DNA of 64,000 nt from DASZVB01 sp036272055. GTDB taxonomy: Bacteria; Myxococcota_A; Polyangia; Polyangiales; Polyangiaceae. Under the pieces are notes generated by a model, which saw only the letters and a program-made list of their open reading frames with translations, ran no database searches and was not told where the DNA came from. This document shows positions 1-9,081 of the stretch, one piece after another. The position numbers were made by a program, and so were the translations under genes. Positions within the stretch are counted from its first letter, which is position 1; the number at the start of each line of letters is the position of its first letter. Where the stretch lies: positions 41,307-105,306 of the forward strand of contig DATAZL010000116.1 of the NCBI GenBank assembly GCA_036272055.1. Reading direction: 5' to 3'.

Positions 1-3000
1 GCATCCGCGACTCCGCGTGGATCGCCGACACGCCGGGCAAGTCGTTCGGCAGCGTCCCAGAGCCCCTCGCGAGCCGGGAGTTCCTCGGCGGCGACCACGG
101 CCCGCGCCAGCGCGCGCTCGGGCTCCGACGACAGCAGGTCGACGAGGCGCTCGTGCCAGCGCACGCGTGCGTCGGCGAGCCCGTCCACGCCGCGCGTCTC
201 CTCGAGCAGCGACTCGAGCAGCACCTTGCCGGTCTCGCCTTCCGCCGCTGCGGCCGAGCCCTCGAGGAGCAGCGCGAAATCACGATTCCCGGGGCGGGCG
301 CCGAGCGCCGCGCGCGCGACGCGGATCGCCTCGGCGTGATCCGGCGTTCGGGCGAGCGCGTCATGCAGGATCGGGAGCGCCTCTTCCGGCCTGTCGAGGT
401 GCTCGACGAGGAGCGCAGCGATGCGGAGGTCCACCTCGATGGCCTCACCCTTCGCGAGCCGCCCGCGCAGCGACTCGAGCACCCCGAGCAGGACCTTCGC
501 CCGCCCGGCGCGGGTCTCGAGACGTACGAGCGCGTTCAGCGCGTCGGCGTGGGACGGATCGAGCTCGAGAGCGGCCTCGTACGCCTTCGCGGCGCGCGCA
601 TGGTCGTTCATCAGGCGCTCTTCTGCCTCGGCCCACTCGACGAACACCGGCGCCTTGTCCACTGCGTGCCCCGCGCGCCACTCGAAGAGCCATCTTCGCT
701 CGTCGGCAGGGACCACGCTCGGCTCCACGCGGTCGAGGAATCGACGGAAGGCGTCCGCATCCTGAGCTTCGCCGTAGGTCTCGACCAGGTCGCGGAAAGC
801 GCGCGCGGCTCCGGAATGCGTCGCTCCGGACGACGCGAGAGCGCGCGCGGAGAGCCCCATCAGCTCGCGGCGACGCCGTAGAGCGTCGGGGCTCGTGGCT
901 TCCGTCGCCGCGCTCGCCATCGAGACGAGCCGGGCAGCCGCGCCGGCGGCGAGCGCCGCGTCTTCCGCGGCGAGGAGCGCGTCGATCGCGTCGTTCCCTC
1001 CGTCGGCACCGACGAGCACGGTGAACGCGCGCTCGGCGCGCTCGAAGTCGGATTCTGCCGCGTAGGCCTCGAAGAGGAAGCGCGCGGCCTCGCGATCGGC
1101 AGGGCCGTCCGCGACGAGCCGCTCGTTGAGCCGGATCGCGGTGGGTCGCTCGCCTTCCAGATCGCGCGCGGCGCGGGCGGCGCGACGGAAGGTCGCGGCG
1201 GCGAGAGCCGGATCGCGCCGGGCCTGCACGTCACCCAGGCGCTCGAGCGCGTGCAACCGCTCGCGTTCGTCGGTCGTACGCTCCACCTGACGCTCGAGGA
1301 CGTCGGAGAGGACGTCCAGGTCGTCGAGCTCGGCGGCGAGGGACGTGAGCTCGTCGAAGGCGTCGGACGGGAGCTCGTCGCTCAAGAGGATCGAGCGGTA
1401 GTGCTCGAGCGCGTCGCGACCGAGGCCGAGCTTCACCTCGGCGCGCGAAAGGCGCAGCACGAGCGCGGCTCGCCGCTCTCCCGAAAGGAGCGTCGCGGCT
1501 CGCCGGAGCTCCGCGACGAGACCCTTCGCGTCTCCGAGCGACTCGAGCGCGTCGACGAGCGCCGCGTGCACCGCGAGATCCTCGGGCGACAGCCGCACGA
1601 GCTCGGACAGCGTAGCGACAGCGCCGGTGACGTCGCCGAGATCACGGCGCTGGATCCGGCTTATCGTGTGGAGGAGCTCGCGACGGCGAGCGTCGTCACC
1701 CGCGCCGGAGAGAGCCGCGCGGTAGAGCGCGACGCGCTCCTCGGGGCTGCCTTGCTCGGCGAGCAGCTCGTCGATGCGCCGGAGGAGGTCGGGGGACGAC
1801 GGCTCGAACGCGAGCAACGAGCGATACGCCGCTATGGCGTGCGCGACGTCCCCCGCGGCGACCTGCGCCTCCGCCGTCTCTCGTATGAGCTCCACGGCGA
1901 CGCCGCGGTCGATGGCGACGCCGCGGACGGCCTCGGCGAGGAGCTCTGCACGTCGTGCCGGATTGCCCGCGCGCAGAGCCGCGGCCCTGAACCGCTCGAG
2001 CCACCAGGGCACCTCGGCCCACCTGCCGTGGGCGGCCTCGGCGAGACCATGGCCGGCGATGTCGAGCAGGCGGTTCGGCTCGGAGAGATGCTGCTCGGCG
2101 ACGGTGTACGCTTCGTCGAGATCGGCGAGCCGCCGCGTCGAGTCGGAGCCGAGTGCGGCGCGCGCCTCCAGGATCCGCACCACGCCGGCGTGACTGCCCT
2201 CGGCGCGATAGAGCGGCTCGAGCAGCGCGAGCGCGTCGAGCCGATGGCCCCCCTCGGCGAGCATCTTCTCCGCCACGCGGCGCGCGTTCGGCTCTCGCGG
2301 ATCGACGCCGAGCGCGCCGCGGATCGCCTCGAGAGCGCCGAGCGGATCCCCGAGCTCCTCGAGCCGCGTCCTGCCGAGTCGTGCGAGGACCCTGGGGCGC
2401 TCGGCCGGTTGCGAGTGCTCGGCGAGCAGCGCGAGCGTCGCGGCGAGCTCGCGGAACTCGCGCTGCTGTTCGAGGAGCGCGGCGAGCCTCTCGAGCGCAT
2501 CATGGGAGGGGCCGAAGCCGCCGAGCACGTCGCGGAAGGCCTCGATGGCGCGCGCTCGATCCGGTGCGCGCGCCGCGCGGAGCTCGGCCGCGCGGAATGC
2601 GAGGCCGCGCGCCTTCTCGCGATCGGTGGTCCGCGACGCGCGCTGCATGAGCACCTCGACCAGACCGGCGTCGTCGCCGGTGGCACCGAACAGCGCCTCC
2701 AGCCGGTCGAGCGCTTCCTCGGCCCTGGGCGAGGCGATCAGGGCGCGCCATGCGACGACGGCGAGGGCGGGATCGTCGACCGGGCCCTGACAGAGCTCGG
2801 CCAGCCGCCTCGCTGCGGCAATTCGAGTGGACAGCTCCGGCTCGCGGCGGATGACGCCCTCGAGCGCCCTGGCGAGCGCCTTCGGCTCGGTGCCGTCCTG
2901 ATAGAGCTCGACGAGCCGCGTTGCGATCGCGAGCCGTGATTCGTCACCGAGCCCCTGTTCGTCCGAGAACGGCTCGAGCGCGGCCCGCGCACGACGGACG

Positions 3001-4238
3001 TCACCCTGCTTCGCGTAGAGATGCGCCACGTCGAGCGCCACCGCCGCGCGCACCGCGAGATCCTTCGTGCTCGCGATCGCCCGCGTGAGGAGCTTGGCCG
3101 CCTCGACCTCGCGGTGGAACGTCGTGCTCACCTCGATGTAGCGACTTCGCAGATCGGCGTCGGACGGGTCCCGCGCCACCAGCGGTTCGAGCAGCTCGAG
3201 AGCCCCGGCCGGATCGCCGAGGACGTCTTTTCTCAGGAGCGCGAGCCGCCGGTGAACCTCGGCGAGCCGCGGTGGGCGGGCGAGCTTGAGCTCGAGGGCG
3301 AGGGTGCTCGCTTCGTCCTCGAAGCGACCGAGACGGCGATAGGCGTCCGAGAGCAGTGGCGCGACGCGAGCCGCCGAGGGCCGGTTGTCGACCAGCGCCT
3401 CTGCGGCCTGGAGCGCCTCTTGCGCGATCGGATCGCGCGAGAGCAGCGCCTCGATGTGCGGCACCGCCTTTCCCGGATCGCGGAGCTCACCACGGTAGAG
3501 CACGATGAGACGGAACCGGTGATCGTCACCGGTGGCGTCCGTTCCGCGTCGCACGACGCCCTGCTCGAGCAGCTCGGCGAGATCGCGAAATCGCCGGCTC
3601 GAGGCGAAGAGCCGCTCCAGCGTCTCGAACGACGAGCGATCCTCGGGATCGAGCTCGATGATCCGACGGTGCGCGCGCACGACGTCGTCGGGGTTGCTCG
3701 GATACGCCTCGAAGAGCTCCACCGCGGCGCGAAGGAGCCGGAGCTCTTCCTTCGGGTCCTTGCTGCGGCCAGCCGAGTCGGCGTAGAGCTTCGCGAGACG
3801 ACCGCCCTCCTGCGCACTCGCGAGGAGCGTCTCGAGCTGGTCGAAGATCTGCGCGTCGTCCGGCGCGAGCTGGGCGGCGCGTTCGGCGTAGGCGAGCGCG
3901 GCGTCGAGATCCGACGCAAAGTCGCCGAAGAAGCGCGACGCGGCGAGGAGCAGCTCCGCCTGCTTCGGCTTCTGGAGGAGCCGGGTGCGTCCCTCCTTCG
4001 CGATCCGCTCGTAGGCGGCGGCGAGGTTCTTCACGCGACCCTGTGAGAGCGCCGCGTCGTGAAGACGCGCGAACCACTCTCTCATCGGCTCGCCGGCGCT
4101 CAGGCCGGAGAGGAGCGCGTCGAGGATCCGTCCCTCGTCCTCGAGCGGTCGATCCAGCAACGCCGCCACCGACTCCGCACGCGGAGCTCGCAAACTGGGG
4201 CGGATGCTCGGACGCTCGCCTGCGGGAGGGTCAGCCAT
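1..4238 (-). CDS. Large tetratricopeptide-repeat protein (3' end beyond window)
   Basis: Open on the minus strand from an ATG at 4238 through the left edge, giving at least 1412 residues; the C-terminus is missing. The translation starts MADPPAGERPSIRPSLRAP and is then almost entirely helical repeats rich in Leu, Ala, Glu and Arg, with recurring TPR-like patterns such as LDAALAYAERAAQLAPDD near residue 75 and ALWDAAERLARRVGDP close to the left edge. There is no signal peptide, membrane segment or catalytic motif, so a cytoplasmic scaffold or protein-interaction role is likely. Long open frames on the plus strand here are antisense shadows: they give low-complexity Arg-rich products. Giant TPR proteins of this kind are common in Myxococcota and mostly uncharacterised. 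The gene is divergent from the Bax-inhibitor-like gene. Confidence 0.85.
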   Translation of the reverse strand, partial: MADPPAGERPSIRPSLRAPRAESVAALLDRPLEDEGRILDALLSGLSAGEPMREWFARLHDAALSQGRVKNLAAAYERIAKEGRTRLLQKPKQAELLLAASRFFGDFASDLDAALAYAERAAQLAPDDAQIFDQLETLLASAQEGGRLAKLYADSAGRSKDPKEELRLLRAAVELFEAYPSNPDDVVRAHRRIIELDPEDRSSFETLERLFASSRRFRDLAELLEQGVVRRGTDATGDDHRFRLIVLYRGELRDPGKAVPHIEALLSRDPIAQEALQAAEALVDNRPSAARVAPLLSDAYRRLGRFEDEASTLALELKLARPPRLAEVHRRLALLRKDVLGDPAGALELLEPLVARDPSDADLRSRYIEVSTTFHREVEAAKLLTRAIASTKDLAVRAAVALDVAHLYAKQGDVRRARAALEPFSDEQGLGDESRLAIATRLVELYQDGTEPKALARALEGVIRREPELSTRIAAARRLAELCQGPVDDPALAVVAWRALIASPRAEEALDRLEALFGATGDDAGLVEVLMQRASRTTDREKARGLAFRAAELRAARAPDRARAIEAFRDVLGGFGPSHDALERLAALLEQQREFRELAATLALLAEHSQPAERPRVLARLGRTRLEELGDPLGALEAIRGALGVDPREPNARRVAEKMLAEGGHRLDALALLEPLYRAEGSHAGVVRILEARAALGSDSTRRLADLDEAYTVAEQHLSEPNRLLDIAGHGLAEAAHGRWAEVPWWLERFRAAALRAGNPARRAELLAEAVRGVAIDRGVAVELIRETAEAQVAAGDVAHAIAAYRSLLAFEPSSPDLLRRIDELLAEQGSPEERVALYRAALSGAGDDARRRELLHTISRIQRRDLGDVTGAVATLSELVRLSPEDLAVHAALVDALESLGDAKGLVAELRRAATLLSGERRAALVLRLSRAEVKLGLGRDALEHYRSILLSDELPSDAFDELTSLAAELDDLDVLSDVLERQVERTTDERERLHALERLGDVQARRDPALAAATFRRAARAARDLEGERPTAIRLNERLVADGPADREAARFLFEAYAAESDFERAERAFTVLVGADGGNDAIDALLAAEDAALAAGAAARLVSMASAATEATSPDALRRRRELMGLSARALASSGATHSGAARAFRDLVETYGEAQDADAFRRFLDRVEPSVVPADERRWLFEWRAGHAVDKAPVFVEWAEAEERLMNDHARAAKAYEAALELDPSHADALNALVRLETRAGRAKVLLGVLESLRGRLAKGEAIEVDLRIAALLVEHLDRPEEALPILHDALARTPDHAEAIRVARAALGARPGNRDFALLLEGSAAAAEGETGKVLLESLLEETRGVDGLADARVRWHERLVDLLSSEPERALARAVVAAEELPAREGLWDAAERLARRVGDPRGVAD

Positions 4239-4419
4239 GCTTGGTTCGAAACCCGCCGCGCCGCGCCTGGCGCAGGAGCCGAGCCAAACAACTTACTCTC
4301 ATGAAACCTTCCACCAAAGCCCCTCGGAAAGTATCGAGAATGTCACTAGTCGGATGAACAGGAAAATCGGACGCTTGCCCCTTTCGCGAGCCCCACCGCG
4401 GTGCCACATTGCCGACATC

Positions 4420-5130
4420 ATGAGCCAGCCATTCGACGTCCGTTATTCGGGTGCCGCTCGCGCGAGCATCGTCGACCGGCGCGCCCGGTTCATCGTCCGA
4501 ACGTATAACCATCTGTTCGCAGCCATCGTGGCGTTCGCGGCGATCGAGTTCGCGCTCTTCAGTAGCGGCGCGGCCCAATCCATCGTCCAGGTGATGTTCG
4601 GCCTGAACTGGCTGATCATCCTCGGCGCCTTCATGGGCGTGAGCTGGCTATCGAGCCACTTCGCGAACTCGGCGACGAGCAAGGGTGCCCAGTACGCTGG
4701 GCTCGCCGGCTACGTCGTCGCCGAGTCGATCATCTTCGTGCCCCTCCTTTACGTGGCGAACCGCTTCGCCCCGGGCACGATCCAGAGCGCCGGCATCGTG
4801 ACGATGCTCGGGTTCGGTGGCCTCAGCGCCGTCGCGTTCATCACGCGGAAGGACTTCTCGTTCCTTCGCGGCGTGCTCTTCTGGGGCGGCATCGTCGCCG
4901 TTGTGGCGATCGTCGCGGGCGCCATCTTCGGGTTCCAGCTCGGGACGTTCTTCTCCGTCGCGATGGTCGCCTTCGCTGGCGCCGCCATCCTGTACGACAC
5001 GTCGAACGTGCTGCATCACTTCCCCGAGGATCGTTATGTGGGCGCAGCCCTCCAGCTCTTCTCGTCCGTCGCCCTGATGTTCTGGTACGTCCTCCGGCTC
5101 ATGATGAGCCTGCAGAGCTCCAAGAACTGA
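4420..5130 (+). CDS. Bax inhibitor-1/YccA family membrane protein
   Basis: A 236-residue multi-pass membrane protein. After a short polar N-terminus (MSQPFDVRYSGAARASIVDR) come about seven hydrophobic segments, as in the BI-1/YccA (UPF0005) family. The C-terminal part has the family pattern of a Tyr-Asp-Thr-Ser segment (ILYDTSNVLHHF) followed by a last helix (ALQLFSSVALMFWYVLRLMM). Family members are inner-membrane proteins linked to calcium leak or to modulation of the FtsH protease; the role here is inferred only from the family. The ATG at 4420 was chosen over an upstream in-frame start at 4204 because family homology and hydrophobicity begin there. It ends 6 bp before the convergent PPK2 gene. 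Confidence 0.88.
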   Translation: MSQPFDVRYSGAARASIVDRRARFIVRTYNHLFAAIVAFAAIEFALFSSGAAQSIVQVMFGLNWLIILGAFMGVSWLSSHFANSATSKGAQYAGLAGYVVAESIIFVPLLYVANRFAPGTIQSAGIVTMLGFGGLSAVAFITRKDFSFLRGVLFWGGIVAVVAIVAGAIFGFQLGTFFSVAMVAFAGAAILYDTSNVLHHFPEDRYVGAALQLFSSVALMFWYVLRLMMSLQSSKN

Positions 5131-5136
5131 GCGCCG

Positions 5137-5976
5137 CTAGCCTCTGTCCTCTTTCTCGAGCTCCTTCAGCGCTTCGCGGCCGAGCTTTCCCTTCTCGGTC
5201 AGCGTGTCCACCCATTCGTCCTTGTGGGGGCGCAGCACCTGCACGATCGCCTGAGCGATTGACAGGTTGCGGTACCATTTCGAGTCGGCCGGGACGATGT
5301 GCCACGGCGCGAGCTCGGTCGAGCAGCGCTTGAACACATCCTCGTACGCCTGGCTGTACTCGCTCCAGTAGCGCCGCTCCTTCCAGTCGCCTGGATTCAA
5401 CTTCCAGGCCTTGGCCGCGTCCTTCTCGCGATCGAGCAGGCGCGCGCGCTGCTCGTCCTTCGAAATATGGAGAAAGAACTTAAGGACGATGCATCCCTCT
5501 TGAGAGAGCATCGTCTCGAAATCGACGATGTGCTCGTACCGGGGTCGCCACACCGATTCCTTCACGAGATCGTGCACGCGAACGACCAGCACGTCTTCGT
5601 AGTGCGAGCGGTTGAAGATGGAGAACTCGCCCTTCCGCGGGGCGTGCTTGTGTACCCGCCACAGGAAGTCGTGCTGTAGCTCTTCTTCGGTCGGTGGTCC
5701 GAAGCTCACCACCTGGACGCCGCGGGGGTTCAGCGAACCGACGACGCGCTTGATCGCGCCGTCCTTGCCCGCGGTGTCACGACCCTGGAGCACGACGAGC
5801 ACTCCGTGCTGTCGCGCTCCCCACATGAGCTCCTGCAGCTCACCGAGCTCTTCCTCGAGCTCGGCGAGCTCGGCGTTAGCATCGTCGCGATCGATGTCTT
5901 TCGGTGGCCGGGTGGATATGTCGTCGAGAGAGACGCGTTTTCCCGGTTCCACGCGGATGGCGTGCGTACGCTTCAT
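5137..5976 (-). CDS. Polyphosphate kinase 2 family phosphotransferase
   Basis: 279 residues, the usual length of one-domain PPK2 enzymes, which transfer phosphate between polyphosphate and nucleoside mono- or diphosphates. The Walker A loop is GRDTAGKDG at residues 65-73, followed by NPRGVQVVSFGPPT and the FNRSHYEDVLVVRVH stretch around 121-135 that carries the conserved Arg. The lid region LLDREKDAAKAWKLNPGD and the C-terminal PADSKWYRN motif also match. The pattern fits the PPK2 class III (TIGR03709-like) group best; class and preferred substrate are inference. It lies 30 bp downstream of a small acidic protein gene on the same strand, probably in one transcript. An energy or stress role through polyphosphate is plausible. 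Confidence 0.92.
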   Translation of the reverse strand: MKRTHAIRVEPGKRVSLDDISTRPPKDIDRDDANAELAELEEELGELQELMWGARQHGVLVVLQGRDTAGKDGAIKRVVGSLNPRGVQVVSFGPPTEEELQHDFLWRVHKHAPRKGEFSIFNRSHYEDVLVVRVHDLVKESVWRPRYEHIVDFETMLSQEGCIVLKFFLHISKDEQRARLLDREKDAAKAWKLNPGDWKERRYWSEYSQAYEDVFKRCSTELAPWHIVPADSKWYRNLSIAQAIVQVLRPHKDEWVDTLTEKGKLGREALKELEKEDRG

Positions 5977-6006
5977 GCTGTCGACGATAGCCGCTCGGCG
6001 GTTCGG

Positions 6007-6417
6007 CTATCCACCCGACGTCTTGGGGAACGGTTCGCGCGTCGCCCCGGCGATGTTCGATTCGTCCGTGCCTTGGGCGAACTCCTCGGCTGCGGCGGTC
6101 TCGACGAAGGGACCGCCGGTCTCCTCCTCAGAGTTTTCGTCCATCGCGTCGGGCAGCATGTCTTCACCCGACGTCATGTTACTCACTGCGCCCTCACCGA
6201 ATTCCTCGGCGATGGCCTCTTGCGAGCGGTGACCCTTCACGAAACCGCGGTCGTCGTCGTGCTCGTGGGCCTCTCGCGACAACTCCAGTAGCCGCGCAGC
6301 GTGCGCGGGATCGACGTGCCCCGAGCCGTCGATGCGCCGGACCGGACCCTTGGCTGGCTGAGCGGCGGGCTTCGCCGCGGCGGGTCGATTTGCGTCCTTC
6401 TTCGGTTCCTTGCTCAT
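6007..6417 (-). CDS. Small acidic hypothetical protein upstream of PPK2
   Basis: 136 residues, with no recognised domain. The N-terminus (MSKEPKKDANRPAAAKPAAQ) is basic, Pro/Ala-rich and probably disordered; the rest is very acidic, with a C-terminal run containing GGPFVETAAAEEFAQGTDES and then GATREPFPKT. There is no signal peptide or membrane segment. The ATG at 6417 is preceded by an excellent ribosome-binding site, AAGGAG with 5-nt spacing, which decides against longer upstream starts. I have an impression that the C-terminal GPFVET/EEFA/GATREPFP pattern recurs in short unannotated proteobacterial proteins, but cannot confirm it. Co-directional and 30 bp upstream of PPK2, so probably co-transcribed with it. 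Confidence 0.72.
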   Translation of the reverse strand: MSKEPKKDANRPAAAKPAAQPAKGPVRRIDGSGHVDPAHAARLLELSREAHEHDDDRGFVKGHRSQEAIAEEFGEGAVSNMTSGEDMLPDAMDENSEEETGGPFVETAAAEEFAQGTDESNIAGATREPFPKTSGG

Positions 6418-6517
6418 GGTGTCTCCTTGGGGCTTCGATTGCGCGTAACGCCCCCCGGGGGGAGCTGCCAGCGCTGTTGCACGGATTCGACTCCGTCCCT
6501 GGGAGCCTGCGAAAAGC

Positions 6518-6531
6518 GTGCCTTGGGGCAC
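6518..6531 (-). terminator. Probable intrinsic terminator of the aldehyde dehydrogenase gene
   Basis: On the minus strand, about 48 bp past the dehydrogenase stop, the stem GTGCC/GGCAC with a CCAA loop is followed by GCTTTTC, a short T-run. A separate 12-bp GC palindrome (CCCCCCGGGGGG, 6451-6462) lies between this hairpin and the start of the small acidic gene. Confidence 0.5.
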
Positions 6532-6578
6532 CCGGTCACGTCGATTTTTCGGAAGCGGGCGCCCAACTTTGCCCCGTC

Positions 6579-7991
6579 TCAGGGCTGGTCGAGGATCATG
6601 TTCGTGATGGCGGCGAGCGGCTCGCCCCACGGGGGTCGCATCATCTCCCAGGCGTTCATCGCGCCGCGCCGGAAGACGGCGCGCGCGTGCGAGAACGTCT
6701 GGAAGCCCTCGTAGCCATGATGAGCGCCCATGCCGCTCGTCCCGATGCCGCCGAACGGCAACGACGGGAGCGACGCATGCGTGGCGATGGCGTTGACGCA
6801 GGCGCCGCCCGACGTGGTGCGTGCGAGCACGTCGTCGGCCGCGTTCGCATCGTCGGTGAAGACGTACAAGGCGAGCGGCCGGTCACGCTCGTTGACGTAA
6901 GCGATCGCGTCGTCGACGGTGCGATACGTCACGATCGGCAAGATCGGGCCGAAGATCTCCTCTTGCATGAGCTTCAGATCGTCGGGCGGATCTATGACCA
7001 GCGTGAAAGGGATCGTGCGATTGGCGCGTATCGGGCGCTCGTTGCCGAGCGGGATCACGCGCGCGCCGCGCTCGGTCGCCTCGGCGAGATAGCCGATGAG
7101 ACGATCGAAGTGACGCTCGCTGATGATGCCGGTCGACGAGGGTCCGTCCACGAAGCTCGGGAACATGCTCGCGAAGAGACCCTGCATCTCCGAGATCATC
7201 GACTCGAGCGCCGTCGCGGGACAGAGCACGTAGTCGGTGTTGATGCACACCTGTCCGCTCTTCACCGCCTTCACGGCGAGGATCTCCGAATACGTGTCCG
7301 CGTTGGTGCGATCCGGGAGGACGATGGTCGGACACTTGCCGCCGAGCTCGAGCGTCACTGGCGTCAGGTTCGCCGCCGCCGCGGCCATCACCACGCGACC
7401 CACCGCGGGATTGCCGGTGTACATCAGGTGATCCCACGGCATCCCTGCGAAGCCCTTCGCGAGCTCGACGTCACCGCACACGACGGCCACCAGATCCGGA
7501 TCGAAGCACTCCTTCACGGCAAGGCTCACGAGCTCGGCGCAGTGCGGAGCGCACTCCGAGGGCTTCACGATGGCGCGGTTACCCGCCGCGAGGATGTCGA
7601 CGAGTGGTCCGAGCGAGATGTCGATGGGGAAGTTCCACGGCGCCATGTTCCCGACCACGCCCTTCGGCTGATAGCGAACGTAAGCGCGCGCATCCCCGAG
7701 AAGCGGATCGACCTCGCGAGGGACGGGCTCCATCCATTTCTCGAGGTGATCGGAAGTGAAGCGAATACGTCCCAGAACGCCGCCGAGCTCCCAGAGGAGG
7801 CCGATGCTCGGGTCGTGACTGCCGAAATCGGCAGCGAGCGCGGCGGGGACCTTGTCGCGCACGAACGCGCAGGCCGAACGAAGCCCGAGCAGGTTCTTCC
7901 GCCGTTCGTCGACGGTCGGATACGACGCTAGCGCGAAGGCTTTTCGCTGGGCGGCGAGGCGAGTCCGGAGCTCATCGAGGGCGTCGGGCAT
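6579..7991 (-). CDS. Aldehyde dehydrogenase, coniferyl-aldehyde-dehydrogenase type
   Basis: 470 residues, full length for the NAD(P)-dependent aldehyde dehydrogenase superfamily, which oxidises aldehydes to acids. The catalytic Cys is C249 in SGQVCIN, the general-base Glu is E215 in TLELGGK, and the cofactor-binding NMAPWNFP and IVKPSE stretches lie at 115-122 and 141-146. The C-terminal LPFGGIGTSGMGAHHGYEGF segment is typical of the coniferyl/long-chain aldehyde dehydrogenase branch (CalB-like). The substrate cannot be read from sequence; aromatic or fatty aldehydes are plausible. It lies 31 bp downstream of the membrane OmpA-like gene on the same strand, with a terminator-like hairpin after its stop. 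Confidence 0.93.
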   Translation of the reverse strand: MPDALDELRTRLAAQRKAFALASYPTVDERRKNLLGLRSACAFVRDKVPAALAADFGSHDPSIGLLWELGGVLGRIRFTSDHLEKWMEPVPREVDPLLGDARAYVRYQPKGVVGNMAPWNFPIDISLGPLVDILAAGNRAIVKPSECAPHCAELVSLAVKECFDPDLVAVVCGDVELAKGFAGMPWDHLMYTGNPAVGRVVMAAAAANLTPVTLELGGKCPTIVLPDRTNADTYSEILAVKAVKSGQVCINTDYVLCPATALESMISEMQGLFASMFPSFVDGPSSTGIISERHFDRLIGYLAEATERGARVIPLGNERPIRANRTIPFTLVIDPPDDLKLMQEEIFGPILPIVTYRTVDDAIAYVNERDRPLALYVFTDDANAADDVLARTTSGGACVNAIATHASLPSLPFGGIGTSGMGAHHGYEGFQTFSHARAVFRRGAMNAWEMMRPPWGEPLAAITNMILDQP

Positions 7992-8022
7992 TCCCCGACG
8001 CTACTACGCCGCCGGTGCGGAA

Positions 8023-8772
8023 TCAGTGCGCGTCCAGAGACGCGACGTCGAGCTCGAGGACGTCGCCCGCGAGCGCGGCGTCGCCCGTCGACGAGGGCTG
8101 AGCGAAACCCGCGGAAAGAATTCGGGTGCCGGGCACGGCGCACTTCTCTTCCATCGCACGCGCGGCCGACGTGGCGCGCGCCGCGGCTTGCTCACGTGGA
8201 CCCGGACCGGCTGCGTCCGCATGCGCGACGAAATCGCCGACCCGGTAACTCAGCGTCCCGGCGGAGCTCATGACCTTCACGACGGCGCAAAGGACGGCTT
8301 TTCCAGCCTCCGTGATTTCCGCGCCCTGCATACGGACCAGCCCGGGCGGCAGGAGAACGGCCGCGCCGTCGGCGCGCGCCGTGACGGCGAGGTGGGATTT
8401 CGCGTAGGCGGCGAGCTTCGTGTTCAGCACTTCACGAAGCTTGCTGCCCTGCTCGAGCTCCGCCTTTTGACGAGCCGCTTGCTGGCCACTCTGGGCCTGA
8501 AGCTGGCTGCGGTCGGATTCCGCGGCGGCGAGGTCCGCTTTGAGCTTCTTCACCTCGGCGTCGTCGACGTCGGCGTGCTTCTGCAGAGCGGCGAACTGAT
8601 CGGTCAGCGCCTTGTGCGCGCGATGAAGTGGCAAATAATAGGCCGCTCCCGCCGTCAGGGCCCCGACGAAGAAGATCCCGATGAGCCACCGAAGCAGCCC
8701 TGACCAGAATCCGCTGCCGCTCGATCGCGCGAGCATGTCGTCGTCGAGGGCGCTCTCCCATCCTTTTGCCAT
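8023..8772 (-). CDS. Membrane-anchored coiled-coil protein with degenerate OmpA/MotB-like C-terminus
   Basis: 249 residues. One membrane segment (about 26-47, WSGLLRWLIGIFFVGALTAG) follows a short cytoplasmic N-terminus; then comes a coiled coil (about 55-115) rich in Ala, Gln, Lys and Glu. The C-terminal half resembles the OmpA/MotB peptidoglycan-binding fold (central Asp in VGDFVAHAD, an ARATSAARAMEE helix, then a VPGTRILSAGFAQP end), but the usual GHTD and NxxLSxxRA signatures are altered, so peptidoglycan binding is uncertain. The ribosome-binding site is GGGAGG just upstream of the ATG. It precedes the aldehyde dehydrogenase by 31 bp, and an inverted repeat lies in its promoter region. 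Confidence 0.72.
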   Translation of the reverse strand: MAKGWESALDDDMLARSSGSGFWSGLLRWLIGIFFVGALTAGAAYYLPLHRAHKALTDQFAALQKHADVDDAEVKKLKADLAAAESDRSQLQAQSGQQAARQKAELEQGSKLREVLNTKLAAYAKSHLAVTARADGAAVLLPPGLVRMQGAEITEAGKAVLCAVVKVMSSAGTLSYRVGDFVAHADAAGPGPREQAAARATSAARAMEEKCAVPGTRILSAGFAQPSSTGDAALAGDVLELDVASLDAH

Positions 8773-8794
8773 CGTTCAGGCCTCCCGAGCGTGA

Positions 8795-8816
8795 GTATAC
8801 GGGCCACGCCGTATAC
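8795..8816. promoter_or_regulatory. Perfect inverted repeat in a divergent promoter region (candidate operator)
   Basis: GTATACG (8795-8801) and CGTATAC (8810-8816) form a perfect 7-bp inverted repeat with an 8-bp spacer, 23-44 bp upstream of the OmpA-like start at 8772. This lies inside the 309-bp divergent intergenic region 8773-9081, close to where a -10 element would be. Dyads of this kind are typical of dimeric repressor sites; the regulator is unknown. I see nothing else definite in the rest of this region. Confidence 0.4.
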
Positions 8817-9081
8817 GACCAACCGCGCCGGCTTCCTCGCGTCAGAAGCGTCAGAAAATGGCAACGCCGGACAACTCGCGCGAGGCCGCACGACGCATCG
8901 AGACGAACTCGATGACCGGCACGCGTTGCAGCGGGAAGACAAATTTCTTCTGGCTGCGCGGGCGCGAAGAATCGTTATGATTCTCGTCTGGGCTAATTAG
9001 CCTCACTCGAACAGTCGGCTCACCCCTCACCGAGCGCGAAGGGGAATAGAGAGCCGGCTTTTGCATCGGAAGGTCCACTCG

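Noticed and set aside
1..4050. Several long plus-strand open frames opposite the TPR gene, including one of 562 codons
   Set aside because: They are antisense to a single minus-strand frame that gives clear TPR-like protein; the plus-strand products are Arg/Glu-rich and unlike known proteins. High GC removes stops from the antisense.
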